Shown here piece after piece: positions 49,662-58,205 of a DNA stretch of 58,205 nt (positions within the stretch are counted from its first letter, which is position 1; every line of letters begins with the position of its first letter). Origin of the DNA: Rhodospirillales bacterium (GTDB taxonomy: Bacteria; Pseudomonadota; Alphaproteobacteria; Rhodospirillales; Defluviicoccaceae); contig JADJQT010000008.1 in assembly GCA_016712595.1 (NCBI GenBank), positions 1 through 58,205 on the forward strand, given 5' to 3'. Under the pieces are notes generated by a model. It was not told the origin of the DNA, did no database searches, and saw only the letters and a program-made list of their open reading frames with translations. The position numbers and the translations under genes are program-made.

Positions 49662-50853
49662 TGGCGTTCGGGGACGAGCATCCGGAGCAGCCGATCGGCC
49701 GCAACAATAAGCGGATCACGACGGTGTTGCTCGCGGCGATGGTCGCCGTCGGCGGCGGTCTCGGCGCCAAGGCGTTCGTCGAGCGGTACGTTGACCAGCC
49801 GGCGCCGGAGCAAACGCCGAAGATCAATCTCTACACGCCGCCGGACACCGCGCGCCGGACATTCAAGACCGGCTACGCCGCCGCGCCCCAGCCCGAGCCG
49901 GTCAAACCGGAGCCGGCACCGGCGCCGATCCAGCCGCTGACGCTGGTCCAGGCGATCGCGCCCAAGCCCGCGGCGCCGGCGGCCACCGCTGCCGCCGCGC
50001 CACCGAAACCGCTGCTGCCCGGCTTCGTGGGTCAGATGGCGCCGGAGGTGCCCAATCGCACATCGCCGGCGGCCGCTCCCATACCGAGCGGAGGACAGAG
50101 CGTCGATTATCGCCCGGGGACCAGCGATGGCCGCGATCGGCTCGATGAGGACGCGGTGCAGGGATTGTCGGCGACCAAGAACCGATGGCTGGTCGGTGCC
50201 GGGACGCAGGGCCAGGACTTCGTGACGGCGCCGTTCAGCCCGCCGATCAGCAGCACCATGATCCAGGCCGGCACGATCATTCCGGCGATCACGCAGACGG
50301 CGATCAACTCCGACCTGCCGGGCGACGTCGTGGCGATGATCCAGGTGCCGGTGTGCGACACCCCGACCGGCGAGCGGATGCTGATTCCACCCTCGACCAG
50401 GCTCTACGGTCGCTACGCCGACCAGCTCGCCTTCGCCCAGGGCCGGGCGCAGGTCGCCTGGATCCGCATCCTGTTCCCGGACGGCAGCTCGCAGAACATC
50501 GGCGCGATGCCGGGCACCGACGCGAGCGGCGCTTCCGGCATCGAGGGCGAGGTCGATACCCATCCGTGGGGGATGGCCGGGGCGATCGGCGGGGCCGCCT
50601 TGTTTTCGATCGTCGGCCAGACCGGCCAGCTGGTGTCGGCGACCGAAGGCGGCGGTGGCACGACCAACGTCGGCATCCTCGGCGCCGGCGCCTCGGGGCG
50701 GGCGACACCACCAAGAGCATCGGCTCGGAAATGATCCGCAAGCAGCTCGACCGGCCGCGCACGCTGACGGTCGAGCCCGGCAGCACGATCAACCTCATGC
50801 TCAACAAGGACCTGGCGTTGCCCGCCTATCACGGCTGGAAGTGCCGGGCATGA
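49661..50853 (+). CDS. trbI: TrbI/VirB10-family T4SS protein, frameshifted near its 3' end
   Basis: The protein has an N-terminal membrane segment (ITTVLLAAMVAVGGGLGAKA), a proline-rich periplasmic linker and a VirB10 domain (VTAPFSPPISSTMIQAGTII, DLPGDVVAMIQVPVCDTPTG, LYGRYADQLAFAQGRAQVAW, HPWGMAGAIGGAALFSIVG). Near 50700 (GGGGCGGGCG) the frame ends in an unrelated tail, while the next frame continues the family C-terminus (TKSIGSEMIRKQLDRPRTLT, PGSTINLMLNKDLALPAY) to 50853. One base is therefore gained or lost there. TrbI spans the periplasm in the core complex. Confidence 0.82.
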
Positions 50854-51383
50854 GGTGGCTCGGATCGGCGGTGCTCGGTGCCGGGGTCGCCCTCTTCTCC
50901 TGCGCTGCCCTCACCGCCGCGGTGTCGGAGACAGTCGGCTGGAACCTCAAGTTCAACTCCTCGCCGTCCTTGCCCCGCGGCTGGTATGTCCGGTCGAACC
51001 AGCCGATCGCGCGCGGCGGCCTCGTCTGGTTTCGGCTGCCGCCGGTTATGGCGGACTACGTCGCGTCCGTGCCCGGCATGGCGGCATGGTACGCCGACCC
51101 GGAAAACGGCCTGCTCAAGCCGGTCGCGGCGGTCGCCGGCGACACCATCTGTCGCGACGGCCTCGCCTTCAGCATCAACGGTCACGTCGTCGGCACGGCC
51201 CTGCCATTCGGTCCGAGCGGCCGGCCACTGCCAGTGTGGTCCGGTTGCCGGCGACTGGCTGTCGGCGAAATCGCCGTGTTCTCGGATCGCATCCCCGATT
51301 CCGACGACAGCCGGTACTACGGCGCGATCGCCGCCACTGCGGCCGTTGCCTATCGACCGTGGCTGGTGGAGGCGAGCCGATGA
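50850..51383 (+). CDS. traF: TraF-type conjugative signal peptidase (S26)
   Basis: The ATG overlaps the trbI stop (ATGA). The 177-residue protein has an N-terminal membrane segment and the S26 catalytic serine motif NSSPSLPRGWYV (about 32-43). It also has the lysine region LLKPVAAVAGDTICRDG and the C-terminal DSDDSRYYGAI block. TraF of IncP plasmids processes and cyclises the TrbC pilin, which fits its place after trbI. Confidence 0.85.
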   Translation: MRWLGSAVLGAGVALFSCAALTAAVSETVGWNLKFNSSPSLPRGWYVRSNQPIARGGLVWFRLPPVMADYVASVPGMAAWYADPENGLLKPVAAVAGDTICRDGLAFSINGHVVGTALPFGPSGRPLPVWSGCRRLAVGEIAVFSDRIPDSDDSRYYGAIAATAAVAYRPWLVEASR

Positions 51384-52087
51384 CGGAAGGTCCCAGCTTC
51401 GCCGTGCGGCTGCATTCCGCCCTGATCGGCTGCTTCCTGCTGGCGGCGACACCGGCCGTCGCCGCCGCGCTCAGCGCCGACGACACCGAGGCGCTCGGGC
51501 GGATCGTCTACGCCGAGGCCGGCACGCAGCCGATCGCCGGCAAGGCGGCGGTCCTCGCGGTGGTTCTCAACCGCGCGGGGTCGGGCGGCAGCGTCCAGGC
51601 GGTGATCGACGCGCCGGGCCAGTTCGAGCCGGTGCTCCGCGCACCCGGCCGGACATGGCGCGCTCTTCCGCTGCTGTCGGCCGCTCAACGGGCCGAGTTC
51701 CGGGCGATCCTCGACCTGGCGCTCGGCGGCTGGCTGCCGGATCCGACCGGCGGCGCCCGCTCGTTCCAGAACCCCGAGATCGTCGCCCGGCGCGCCGCCG
51801 CCGGCACGGTGCGGCCATCTCTGGTCGACTTCGGCGGCCAGCCGAGGACGGCAACGATCGGCCGGCATGCGTTCTACGGCGGGAGCGTCCCGGTAGCCGT
51901 CACTCGCGCCAAGGATGCAGGCGAGACGATCTTTGGCGGCGGCATCGAAAGCGACCCGGGCGAGACGGTGTTTCTCGTTGCGGCGCCGCGAAGAGCCTGC
52001 CTTTCGGACTTTGGCGTGGTCACAACGGCCCGGTCCACCCCTATTGCGACCCTGTCCATGGCTGACCAGGGGGAAAAATGCCAATGA
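51380..52087 (+). CDS. Exported cell-wall hydrolase (SleB-like)
   Basis: The 235-residue protein has a signal peptide (LIGCFLLAATPAVAAALSAD, residues ~16-30) and a Hydrolase_2/SleB-like domain: LGRIVYAEAGTQPIAGKAAV, LAVVLNRAGSGGSVQAVIDA with the catalytic glutamate in YAEA, then FQNPEIVARRA and RHAFYGG. It overlaps the traF stop by four bases. A peptidoglycan-cutting enzyme in this position probably opens the wall for T4SS assembly, a job done by TrbN or VirB1 in related systems. Confidence 0.8.
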   Translation: MTEGPSFAVRLHSALIGCFLLAATPAVAAALSADDTEALGRIVYAEAGTQPIAGKAAVLAVVLNRAGSGGSVQAVIDAPGQFEPVLRAPGRTWRALPLLSAAQRAEFRAILDLALGGWLPDPTGGARSFQNPEIVARRAAAGTVRPSLVDFGGQPRTATIGRHAFYGGSVPVAVTRAKDAGETIFGGGIESDPGETVFLVAAPRRACLSDFGVVTTARSTPIATLSMADQGEKCQ

Positions 52088-52239
52088 AAACAAGGATACA
52101 GACTGCGCACTTAGTACCCGTCTCCGGGCGGGTGGTCAGGAAGCGGAGAGCGCCGGCAAGACCGACTAAGGCGGAGTTAGGCAGAGTTGGGCCGTCTTCT
52201 GCCGTCTTCGGCTGACTTAGGCGGACTTAGGCAGAGCCG
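52088..52239. other. Repeat-containing gap, possible oriT
   Basis: Between the hydrolase and the TraK-like gene lie two direct repeats of TAGGCGGASTTAGGCAGAG type (near 52167-52188 and 52217-52236), the inverted repeat ACCCG...CGGGT near 52112-52129, and GCCGTCTTCTGCCGTCTTCG. In IncP plasmids oriT adjoins traK, so this is the best candidate origin of transfer. No nic-site consensus was recognised. Confidence 0.35.
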
Positions 52240-52674
52240 ATGGAAAAGACGAAATGGGGCTCGGCGAAGGTCGCCTTTCTCGCTGCGACGGGGGGTGAGA
52301 ACAACGCTATTCGCCAAATGATTGCAGCAGGCCACTCCCTGAGTGCGGTCTACGACCGCTTCAAAGTCGAACTCGCGGGGTGCGGATACGACGCCTTTCG
52401 AAGGCACGCCCATGCCCTCCTCGGCGTCGCCAAGGGGCCAAAACGGACTACCAGAACAGAGGACGCATCGCATGTCAGAGCAGCAGCAGAACCACGAGTT
52501 CACCGAGCCGCTCACGTCGGAAGCTCCGGCCGGGCTCGCGCCTACCGGGAAGACTACGACCCCTCGTGCACGAAGCCGGACGTCCTCGCCCGCCCTGCGC
52601 CGCAAGCCGGCGGACGGTTAGCTTCGTGCTGCAGGGCAAGGGCGGCTGCGGCAAGACGCTGGTCGCCTCGCTGA
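52240..52674 (+). CDS. TraK-like oriT-associated protein
   Basis: The first ~70 residues, MEKTKWGSAKVAFLAATGGE then IRQMIAAGHSLSAVYDRFKV and GYDAFRRHAHALLG, resemble TraK-type proteins (KWGSAKVAFLA...I...L..GH.L..IYD......GY..F.R.V), which bind oriT in IncP plasmids. After ~residue 75 the frame turns into basic low-complexity sequence overlapping the next gene, so the true C-terminus was probably nearer 52470 and a frameshift is likely. Confidence 0.55.
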   Translation: MEKTKWGSAKVAFLAATGGENNAIRQMIAAGHSLSAVYDRFKVELAGCGYDAFRRHAHALLGVAKGPKRTTRTEDASHVRAAAEPRVHRAAHVGSSGRARAYREDYDPSCTKPDVLARPAPQAGGRLASCCRARAAAARRWSPR

Positions 52675-53330
52675 TCGCGCAGTCGCTGAAGGAGCGGGGC
52701 GAGCCGGTGGTGTGCATCGACACCGACCCGGTGAACAAGTCGTTCACGGCCATCGCGGCGCTCGGGGCACAGCCGGTGCGGCTGGTGAACGGCAACAAGG
52801 TCGATATCGGCGAGATGAACGCGTGGTCGGAACGGGCGGTCGCCGAGGATGCGTCGTTCGTCGTCGACAACGGCGCATCGTCGTACCTGCCGATGCTCGA
52901 ATACCTGCTCGAAGCCGAAATCTTCGAGTGCCTCGCCGAAAGCGGCAAGCGGGTGATCGTCCACATGCCGGTGATCGGCGGGCGCAGCCTGGCGCACACC
53001 GTCGACGCCCTGGAACTCGCCTCGAAATCGTTGCCGCCGTGTGTCGACATCGTCCCCTGGTTCAATCCGTACTTCGGGCCGCTGGTGGCGGACGACGGCG
53101 CCGAGCTGGACGAGACGGAACTCTACGCCGGCATGGCCGATCGTCTCTCCGGGCCGGTGAAGCTGCCGACGCTGCATCCCGACTACGCCGGGGCGTACTT
53201 CGACAAGATGCTCGACGCCAACCGGACCTTCGCCGACGAGCGCGCCGACACCGGCGGCGGGATGATCTCGCGGATGTGGCTGGAGCGGACCTGGAAGCGG
53301 ATCGACGAGCAGATCGTCCAGGTGCTGTAG
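52472..53330 (+). CDS. ParA/TraL-like ATPase, frameshifted after the N-terminal linker
   Basis: AGAGGAC precedes an ATG at 52472 (MSEQQQNHEFTEPLTSEAPA). That frame runs to KPADG and a stop at 52619-52621. Removing one G near 52612 joins it directly to TVSFVLQGKGGCGKTLVASL, the Walker A box of a ParA-like ATPase, followed by VVCIDTDPVNKSF and VVDNGASSYLPMLEYLL, ending at 53330. The ATPase resembles TraL of IncP-type transfer regions, which lies between traK and the relaxase genes. Its role in transfer is not established. Confidence 0.72.
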
Positions 53331-53332
53331 CC

Positions 53333-53618
53333 ATGGACCGGCAGACGGTGAGAGCGGCGCTCGGCGCCCGGCCGGGAGGAGGACGCGGTGTTCGCCGTCT
53401 GCGCCGTACTGGAGACGATCGTCAAAGCCGAGTTCGCCAAGCTGGAGGCCGCGCGGGCTCGCGACGCGGCGACGATGCACGAGGTGCGCAAGATCCTCGC
53501 TCGGCTGCGGCCGGTGGGCAGCACTACGCCGTCCTGGATCGAGCCTGCCTTCTGGGTGGTCTCGACCGCGCTGGTGATCGCCCTCGCGGCGCTGGCGTTC
53601 CTGCTGAAGCTCGTCTGA
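53333..53618 (+). CDS. Small C-terminal-anchored protein in the TraM position, likely frameshifted
   Basis: MDRQTVRAALGA begins at 53333, but the better-supported sequence PGREEDAVFAVCAVLETIVK then AEFAKLEAARARDAATMHEV is in another frame from about 53370, again suggesting one extra or missing G (GGGAGGAGG). The C-terminus is one membrane segment (PAFWVVSTALVIALAALAFL). Position after the TraL-like gene and the helical/TM layout recall TraM. A start at GTG 53388 is the alternative. Confidence 0.5.
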
Positions 53619-53620
53619 CG

Positions 53621-54977
53621 ATGGCGATCTTCAGCCTGCGCATCACCCCCTGTCCGCAAGGCCGGCAGTCCGCTCGGCAACGCCACCGGGCGGGCGGCGC
53701 ACCATGGCGGGCACAGCCTGGCGCACGCCGCCGCGGCGGCGCCCAGGGTCTCCCACGGCGCCACCGGCAAGGCCGCCTACCTGTCGGGCAGCCGCATGGT
53801 CGTCGGTGAGCTGGTCACGGATTACCGCGGCAAGCACGGCGTCGAGCACGCGCAGCTGATCCTGCCGGGCGGCGGCACCTGCGATCGCGAAACCCTGTGG
53901 AACGCCGTCGACGCGCACAGGACGCAGACGCCGACGGCGACCATCGCCCGTGACATCATCGTCGCCTTGCCGCACGAGCTGACGTTGGCGCAGCGTCGCG
54001 AGGCGGCTGTTGCGCTCGCCACCTGGATCGCCGAGCGCTACCGGGTCGCCGTCGACCTGGGAATGCATCAGCCGGAGATGCACAACGGCTCCGACAGCCG
54101 GAATTACCATGCGCACCTGCTGGCCTCCGAGCGCCAGGTCTCGCCGACCGGCGAACTCGGCAAGGTCCAGCGCGAGTTCAATCAGCTGGTGCAGCGATTG
54201 GGCGACAAGAGCCGCGGTCGCGACGGCGGCAAGGCGACGGCCGCAGCGGAAATCCGCGCCGCCTGGGAGCGCATCGCCAACGAGGCGTTGCAGCGGGCGG
54301 GCCACGACGCGCGCGTGGACGCCCGCACCCTCGCGGACCAGGGCATCGAGCGCGTGGCGGGCCAGCACCTCGGCCCGGCCGAGACGCGCAGACTGCGCGC
54401 CGGCAAGCAGCGTAGCCGCGCCGAGACGCGCACCCCGCGCGCCGGTCAGCAGCGCAGCCCGGCCGAGACCCGGACAGCGCGCGGTTGGTGCCGATGTCCG
54501 CGCCGAGCTCGCCCGCAAGGCGCGCGAGCTGGCCCTCGCCGAGATGACTGCGCTGCAGGAAATCGCCGCGATCCAGGAGGCGCGCAAGACTACGCCGGCG
54601 CCGGCGCAGGTGTTCGCCGATGTCGGCTCGATCACCGCCTGGCAGCACGATGCGCTCGGCATGCTGGCCCGCTACTGGCAAGCTGAAGACCGGGCGATGC
54701 AGCTGCGGCGAAAGATGCGGGCGGCGGCGCGCCGGCACGCTGAGCTGCGAACAGCGACGGCCGAAGAGCAGCGGGCGCTGCGATCGGCCGGACGTCGGCT
54801 ATCGCGCTCTCGAGCGCTGCTGCAGGGGTGTCCGAGACCCTGCTGGCGATGCCGCCGACGCTCGCCGTCGAGATCGAGCCGAGCGATCGGCCACTCACCA
54901 AACAGCGCCTGAAAACGATCAAAGCGGCAGTGCGAGACCGCGAGCGCGAACACGAAATCGGGGTCGACCGATGGTGA
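53621..54977 (+). CDS. MobA/MobL-type conjugative relaxase, multiple frameshifts
   Basis: The start MAIFSLRITP at 53621 must lose one C in CCCCC near 53646 to continue as VRKAGSPLGN...HGATGKAAYLSGSRMVVGE. The next ~225 codons are the MobA/L catalytic domain: EHAQLILPGGG, LWNAVDAHRTQTP, DIIVALPHELTLAQR and the metal-binding NYHAHLLASER. Near 54478 the frame shifts to DVRAELARKARELALAEMTA, and near 54780 again to a tail ending GVDRW at 54977. Such relaxases nick oriT and lead the strand. As read, the gene would not make a full protein. Confidence 0.78.
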
Positions 54978-56896
54978 TCGGCAAGACGATCGCGAGCTTC
55001 GGTGTCATGGCCGCCGTCGGCGGTTTCGTCGCCAGCAACCTCACCGCATGGCGGCTCGGACACCAGGCGGCACTCGGGCCACCCCTGGCGCACTATCACG
55101 ACTGGCCTCTCTACGCCCCCTGGGACATCCTCGCCTGGGCGCCGTGGCAGGGGACGGTGCCGGCAATTCACGCCGGGCTGATCGTCGCCGCCGGAATCAC
55201 CGCGCTGCCGCTGCTGCCGCTCGCGAAACGGTTCACCCGGCCATCGTTCGGGCAGAAGGAGTGGGGATCCCGGCGGGACGCCAGACGCGCCGGGCTGCTG
55301 TCGCGCGACCCGCGGGGCGGCATCGTCCTCGGCATGCTCGGCCGGGAGATCATGACGTTTTCCGGAGACCAGCACACCCTGGTCGCCGGTGCCTCGGGCA
55401 GCGGCAAAACCGCAGGCCCGGTATTGACGACGCTGCTGTCGTGCCGGGACCGCTCGATGCTGGTGTTCGATCCGAAGGGCGAGCTCTACCGGATGAGCGC
55501 GCCGTTTCGCTCGAGCGTCGGCGCCGCGTTCTTCTTCGATCCGACCGAGCCCGACTCCGCCTGCTTCAACCCGCTCGCCGAAATCCCGGTCGGCACCTCG
55601 CGCGAAATCGCCGCCGTACAGAACATCGCCAGCATCCTGGTCGACAGCTCGGGACAGAAAAACTCGGAGCCGATCTGGCCGATCACCGCGACCGACCTGC
55701 TGACGGCAATCATCCTCTACGCCGTCACCGGTATCCCCGCGCCGCAGCGGCACCTGGGCACGCTGCGCGAGCTGATGTTCGAGATGCCGACAACGCTGGA
55801 AAAGATGGCGCGGGGCAAGAACGACGAGTGCCAGCGCGTCGGCGCCACCATGCTGGCGATGACACCGAAGACGGCCGACGCCATCGCCTTGACGGCGCGC
55901 TCGGCGCTGTCGGTGTTCGCCGATCCGCTGGTCGTCGAGAAGACCAGCCGCAGCGATTTCCGGATCTCGGACCTCGTCTGCTCCCGGTACCCGATGAGCC
56001 TCTACCTGCAGGTGCCGCCGTCCGACCGCGATCGGGTGATGCCGCTGTTCCGGTTGATGCTGGTGCAGATATTCAAAGCGTTCCTCTACCGGACGGACGT
56101 GATGGCGGACGGCCGGAAGAAGCGGCATCGCCTCCAGCTCGTCGCCGACGAGTTCCCCCGCGGTCGGCAAGATCCCCGGCTTCGCCCAGGACATCCAGGA
56201 GTTCCGCGGCTACGGCATCTCCTGCATGCTGCTGTGCCAGAGCCTCAAGAGCCTGGCGGCGCTCTACGGCAACAGCCAGGTGATCCGCGACAACCGCCAC
56301 ATCGTCACCTGCTTCGCCTCGTCCGACACCGACTCCATGGCCGACATCTCCAAGGCCGTCGGCCAGGGTGTCGAGATCAAGACCAGCACGACCACGCACA
56401 AGGGCCGATGGTTCGGTGGCAGCGAAAGCAAGTCCGAAAGCCGGCGACCGTTGCTCGAGCCGGGTGACGTCCGCACGCTCGGGATGGACGAGGCGATCGT
56501 CCTCGTCACTGGTACGAGCCGCTTCGCGCCCGGAAAATCCGCTGGTTCGCGCACCGCAAGTTTCGCGATCGCGGTATCGACCTGCGTCGATTCCCCGACA
56601 CCGGCCTGGTGCAGAACGAAGAAATCCTGGCGATGCACGAGGCCGCGGAGCCGGCCAGCCGGCCGATCCAAATCGCCGCCGGATGGACCAACAAGAAGAC
56701 CGCCGCCGTGCTGTTTCCCGACGAAGCGGAGAGCGCGCGCAAGTGGGTGGCCGGCGATCGGCCGCTGCCCGCGAAGCACCGCGCCTTCGTCGATCATCTG
56801 CTGACGACGATCGCCGCGATCCCGGACGAACAGCGCGAGCGCTTTCTCACGCCCGCCACCGTCGAACGGCTGCGCCAGGGCGAGGTGATCAGCTGA
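54971..56896 (+). CDS. traG: TraG/VirD4 coupling protein, two frameshifts
   Basis: The ATG at 54971 overlaps the relaxase stop. There are two N-terminal membrane segments (IASFGVMAAVGGFVASNLTA; AIHAGLIVAAGITALPLLPL), Walker A VAGASGSGKTAGPV near residue 140-153, and Walker B SMLVFDPKGELYR. VADEFP is followed by a shift in CCCCC near 56157, after which the next frame gives KIPGFAQDIQEFRGYGIS and CQSLKSLAALYG. A second shift near 56535 leads to the tail GLVQNEEILAMHEAAEPASR ending at 56896. VirD4-type proteins bring the relaxase-DNA complex to the T4SS. Confidence 0.82.
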
Positions 56897-57858
56897 TGGA
56901 CACACACGAGACGGTCTCCGAGACCCGGCTCGATCGCGGCTGCGGCGCGCCCTCGTCGCCGAGATCGCCGCGCTCCTCGAAGAGCCGTCGGTCACCGACG
57001 TGATGTGCAACGCCGACGGTCGCGTCTTCGTCGATCGCACCGGCGCCGGCCGTACCGACTCGGGGATCACGCTGACGGCCGCCAACGCGGATTTCGCGCT
57101 GCGCATGCTGGCAAGCTCGGTCGGCACGGTCATCACCCGCGACGCTCCCTCCTCTCCGCGACCATGCCGGGCTCGGGCGAGCGCGTCGCCGGCAGCATCG
57201 CACCCATCACCGAGCAGCCGACGCTGTCGATCCGCAAGCCGCCGCGGACGGTGTTCGATCTGAGCGCCTTCTCGCGCGGACCGTGCGCGCTCGCGGACGG
57301 ACCGGTGATCGACGGCGACGATCCGCTCGTCCGCGCGGTCCAGGAGCGCCGCAACATCCTGATCGCCGGCTCGACCGGCTCGGGCAAGACCTCCCTGCTC
57401 TCCTCGCTGCTGCAAATCGACAGCGTCGTTTCGTGACCGCTGTCTGATCATCGAGGACACCCGCGAAAATCGCGATCGAAGCGCCCGACCATGTCCGCTT
57501 TCTGACGTCGCCGCAGATCGGCATGCAGCGTCTGGTGCAACACGCGCTGCGCTACCGGCCGGACCGCATCGTCCTCGGCGAGGTGCGCAGCGGCGACGCG
57601 GCGCTGGAGATGCTGTTCGCCTGCAACACCGGCCACAGCGGGAGTTTCGGGACCAGTCATGCCACCAGCGCGCTCGACGCGCTCGGCCGCCTCGAGGACC
57701 TGTGCTCCACCATCTGCCCACCAGCCGCCCGCCGGGCAATCGCCACGGCGATCGGCTGCGTCGTTTCGTCCAGCGGACAATGACCGGCCGGGCAATCACG
57801 AGGTGCTGTACGTCGACGGCTGGCAGGACGGCACGGCTATGTCACGCGCTCGATGTGA
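56896..57858 (+). CDS. trbB: TrbB/VirB11 secretion ATPase, multiple frameshifts
   Basis: The ATG overlaps the traG stop (TGATG). Pieces of the VirB11 family appear in order but in changing frames: RALVAEIAALLEEPSVTDVM, VDRTGAGRTDSGI, LSATMPGSGERVAGSIAPIT, Walker A NILIAGSTGSGKTSLLSSLL near 57355-57415, LIIEDTRE, HVRFLTSPQIGMQRLVQHAL, RYRPDRIVLGEVRSGDAALE and TGHSGSFGTSHATSA. Shifts fall near 56945, 57150, 57430 and 57775. TrbB powers pilus assembly. In most trb operons it is first; here it is last in the rightward operon, after traG. Confidence 0.78.
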
Positions 57859-58205
57859 GCGAGAGGGGGCCAGGAGGCGCTGCCTCCCTCCCCTCGGTAC
57901 GCCATCTGCCGGGCGACGAGGCCGCGCGCTGCGCATGGCGAAGGGCGATGCTCTGCGCGCAACCGGTCACCTCGATCGCTACCGTCCCCGACCTCCGGAC
58001 TCGCCGACGGGCAGGGGTCCGTGGTCATGGACCTGAGTTTAAGACGGCGGAAAGCTTCCGCTGCGGGCCGCCGGGTGGCTCCCTCGATCACCACATCGGA
58101 GAAAGGCCGCGCCGGCGCAGACCGCTTACGAATCTACCACGCAACACGTCCGTCGCGCCGTCTGCCACCACGACTTCATCGATCCCGGCGATTGGGCAAG
58201 CGGCC
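57859..58205. other. Right edge, no gene resolved
   Basis: All frames are broken or low-complexity. The short element GTCTCGCCGACGGGCAGGGG-like sequence near 58000 resembles the structured leader near 41015-41035. A gene may begin near the edge, but nothing can be supported. Confidence 0.3.

Overview
The window is GC-rich accessory DNA from an alphaproteobacterium, most likely a conjugative plasmid or an integrative conjugative element. That placement rests on the IncP/Ti-type trb and tra genes, TrfB-like and DUF932 plasmid proteins, ParA-type partition genes, many alphaproteobacterial-style recombinases and the absence of housekeeping operons. It is inference from gene content and codon use; no rRNA, tRNA or CRISPR array was seen.

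Layout. 1-3.4 kb holds the 3' end of a RecD-like helicase, a decayed methyltransferase and a palindrome-parA-DUF3102 partition module. 3.4-7.0 kb has a tyrosine recombinase, a long palindrome and a serine recombinase + HNH pair. 7.3-13.2 kb is one giant DUF4011-helicase-nuclease gene of the Hhe anti-phage type. 13.6-15.1 kb is a HigB toxin with a HigA-metallopeptidase fusion. 15.1-16.2 kb is an IS5-family element. 16.6-20.0 kb is a complete His-Xaa-Ser locus (hxsA, D, B, C), which encodes a repeat peptide and two radical SAM maturases. 20.0-32.6 kb is a pile-up of IS6, Tn3 and unnamed transposon remnants, resolvases, toxin-antitoxin genes, a broken ardC, a frameshifted integrase, and TrfB-like and DUF932 plasmid genes. 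32.6-37.8 kb is bracketed by Tn3-family (Tn5393-like) inverted ends and contains an IS91-family element and a HEPN/zinc-ribbon protein. 37.9-39.6 kb is a second peptide-modification locus: an unannotated 59-codon two-cysteine precursor candidate, a PqqD-like protein and a radical SAM/SPASM enzyme. 39.6-40.8 kb is an inverted copy of the same IS5 element. 41.1-57.9 kb is the conjugation region.

The conjugation genes form two divergent operons around an AT-rich promoter at about 47.8 kb. Leftward run a small HTH gene, trbC, D, E, J, K, L and a small gene. Rightward run a small membrane protein, trbF, G, I, traF, a cell-wall hydrolase, a possible oriT, traK-like, a ParA/TraL-like gene, a small membrane protein, a MobA/L-type relaxase, traG (coupling protein) and trbB (VirB11). 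From trbI onward many genes carry one-base frameshifts, often in G/C runs, so this arm is either decaying or contains sequence errors.

The two radical SAM peptide loci are the most interesting cargo. Each lies just inside one of two inverted 1107-bp IS5 copies whose transposases have the same translation. The second locus has a precursor candidate short enough to be missed by a standard gene caller.
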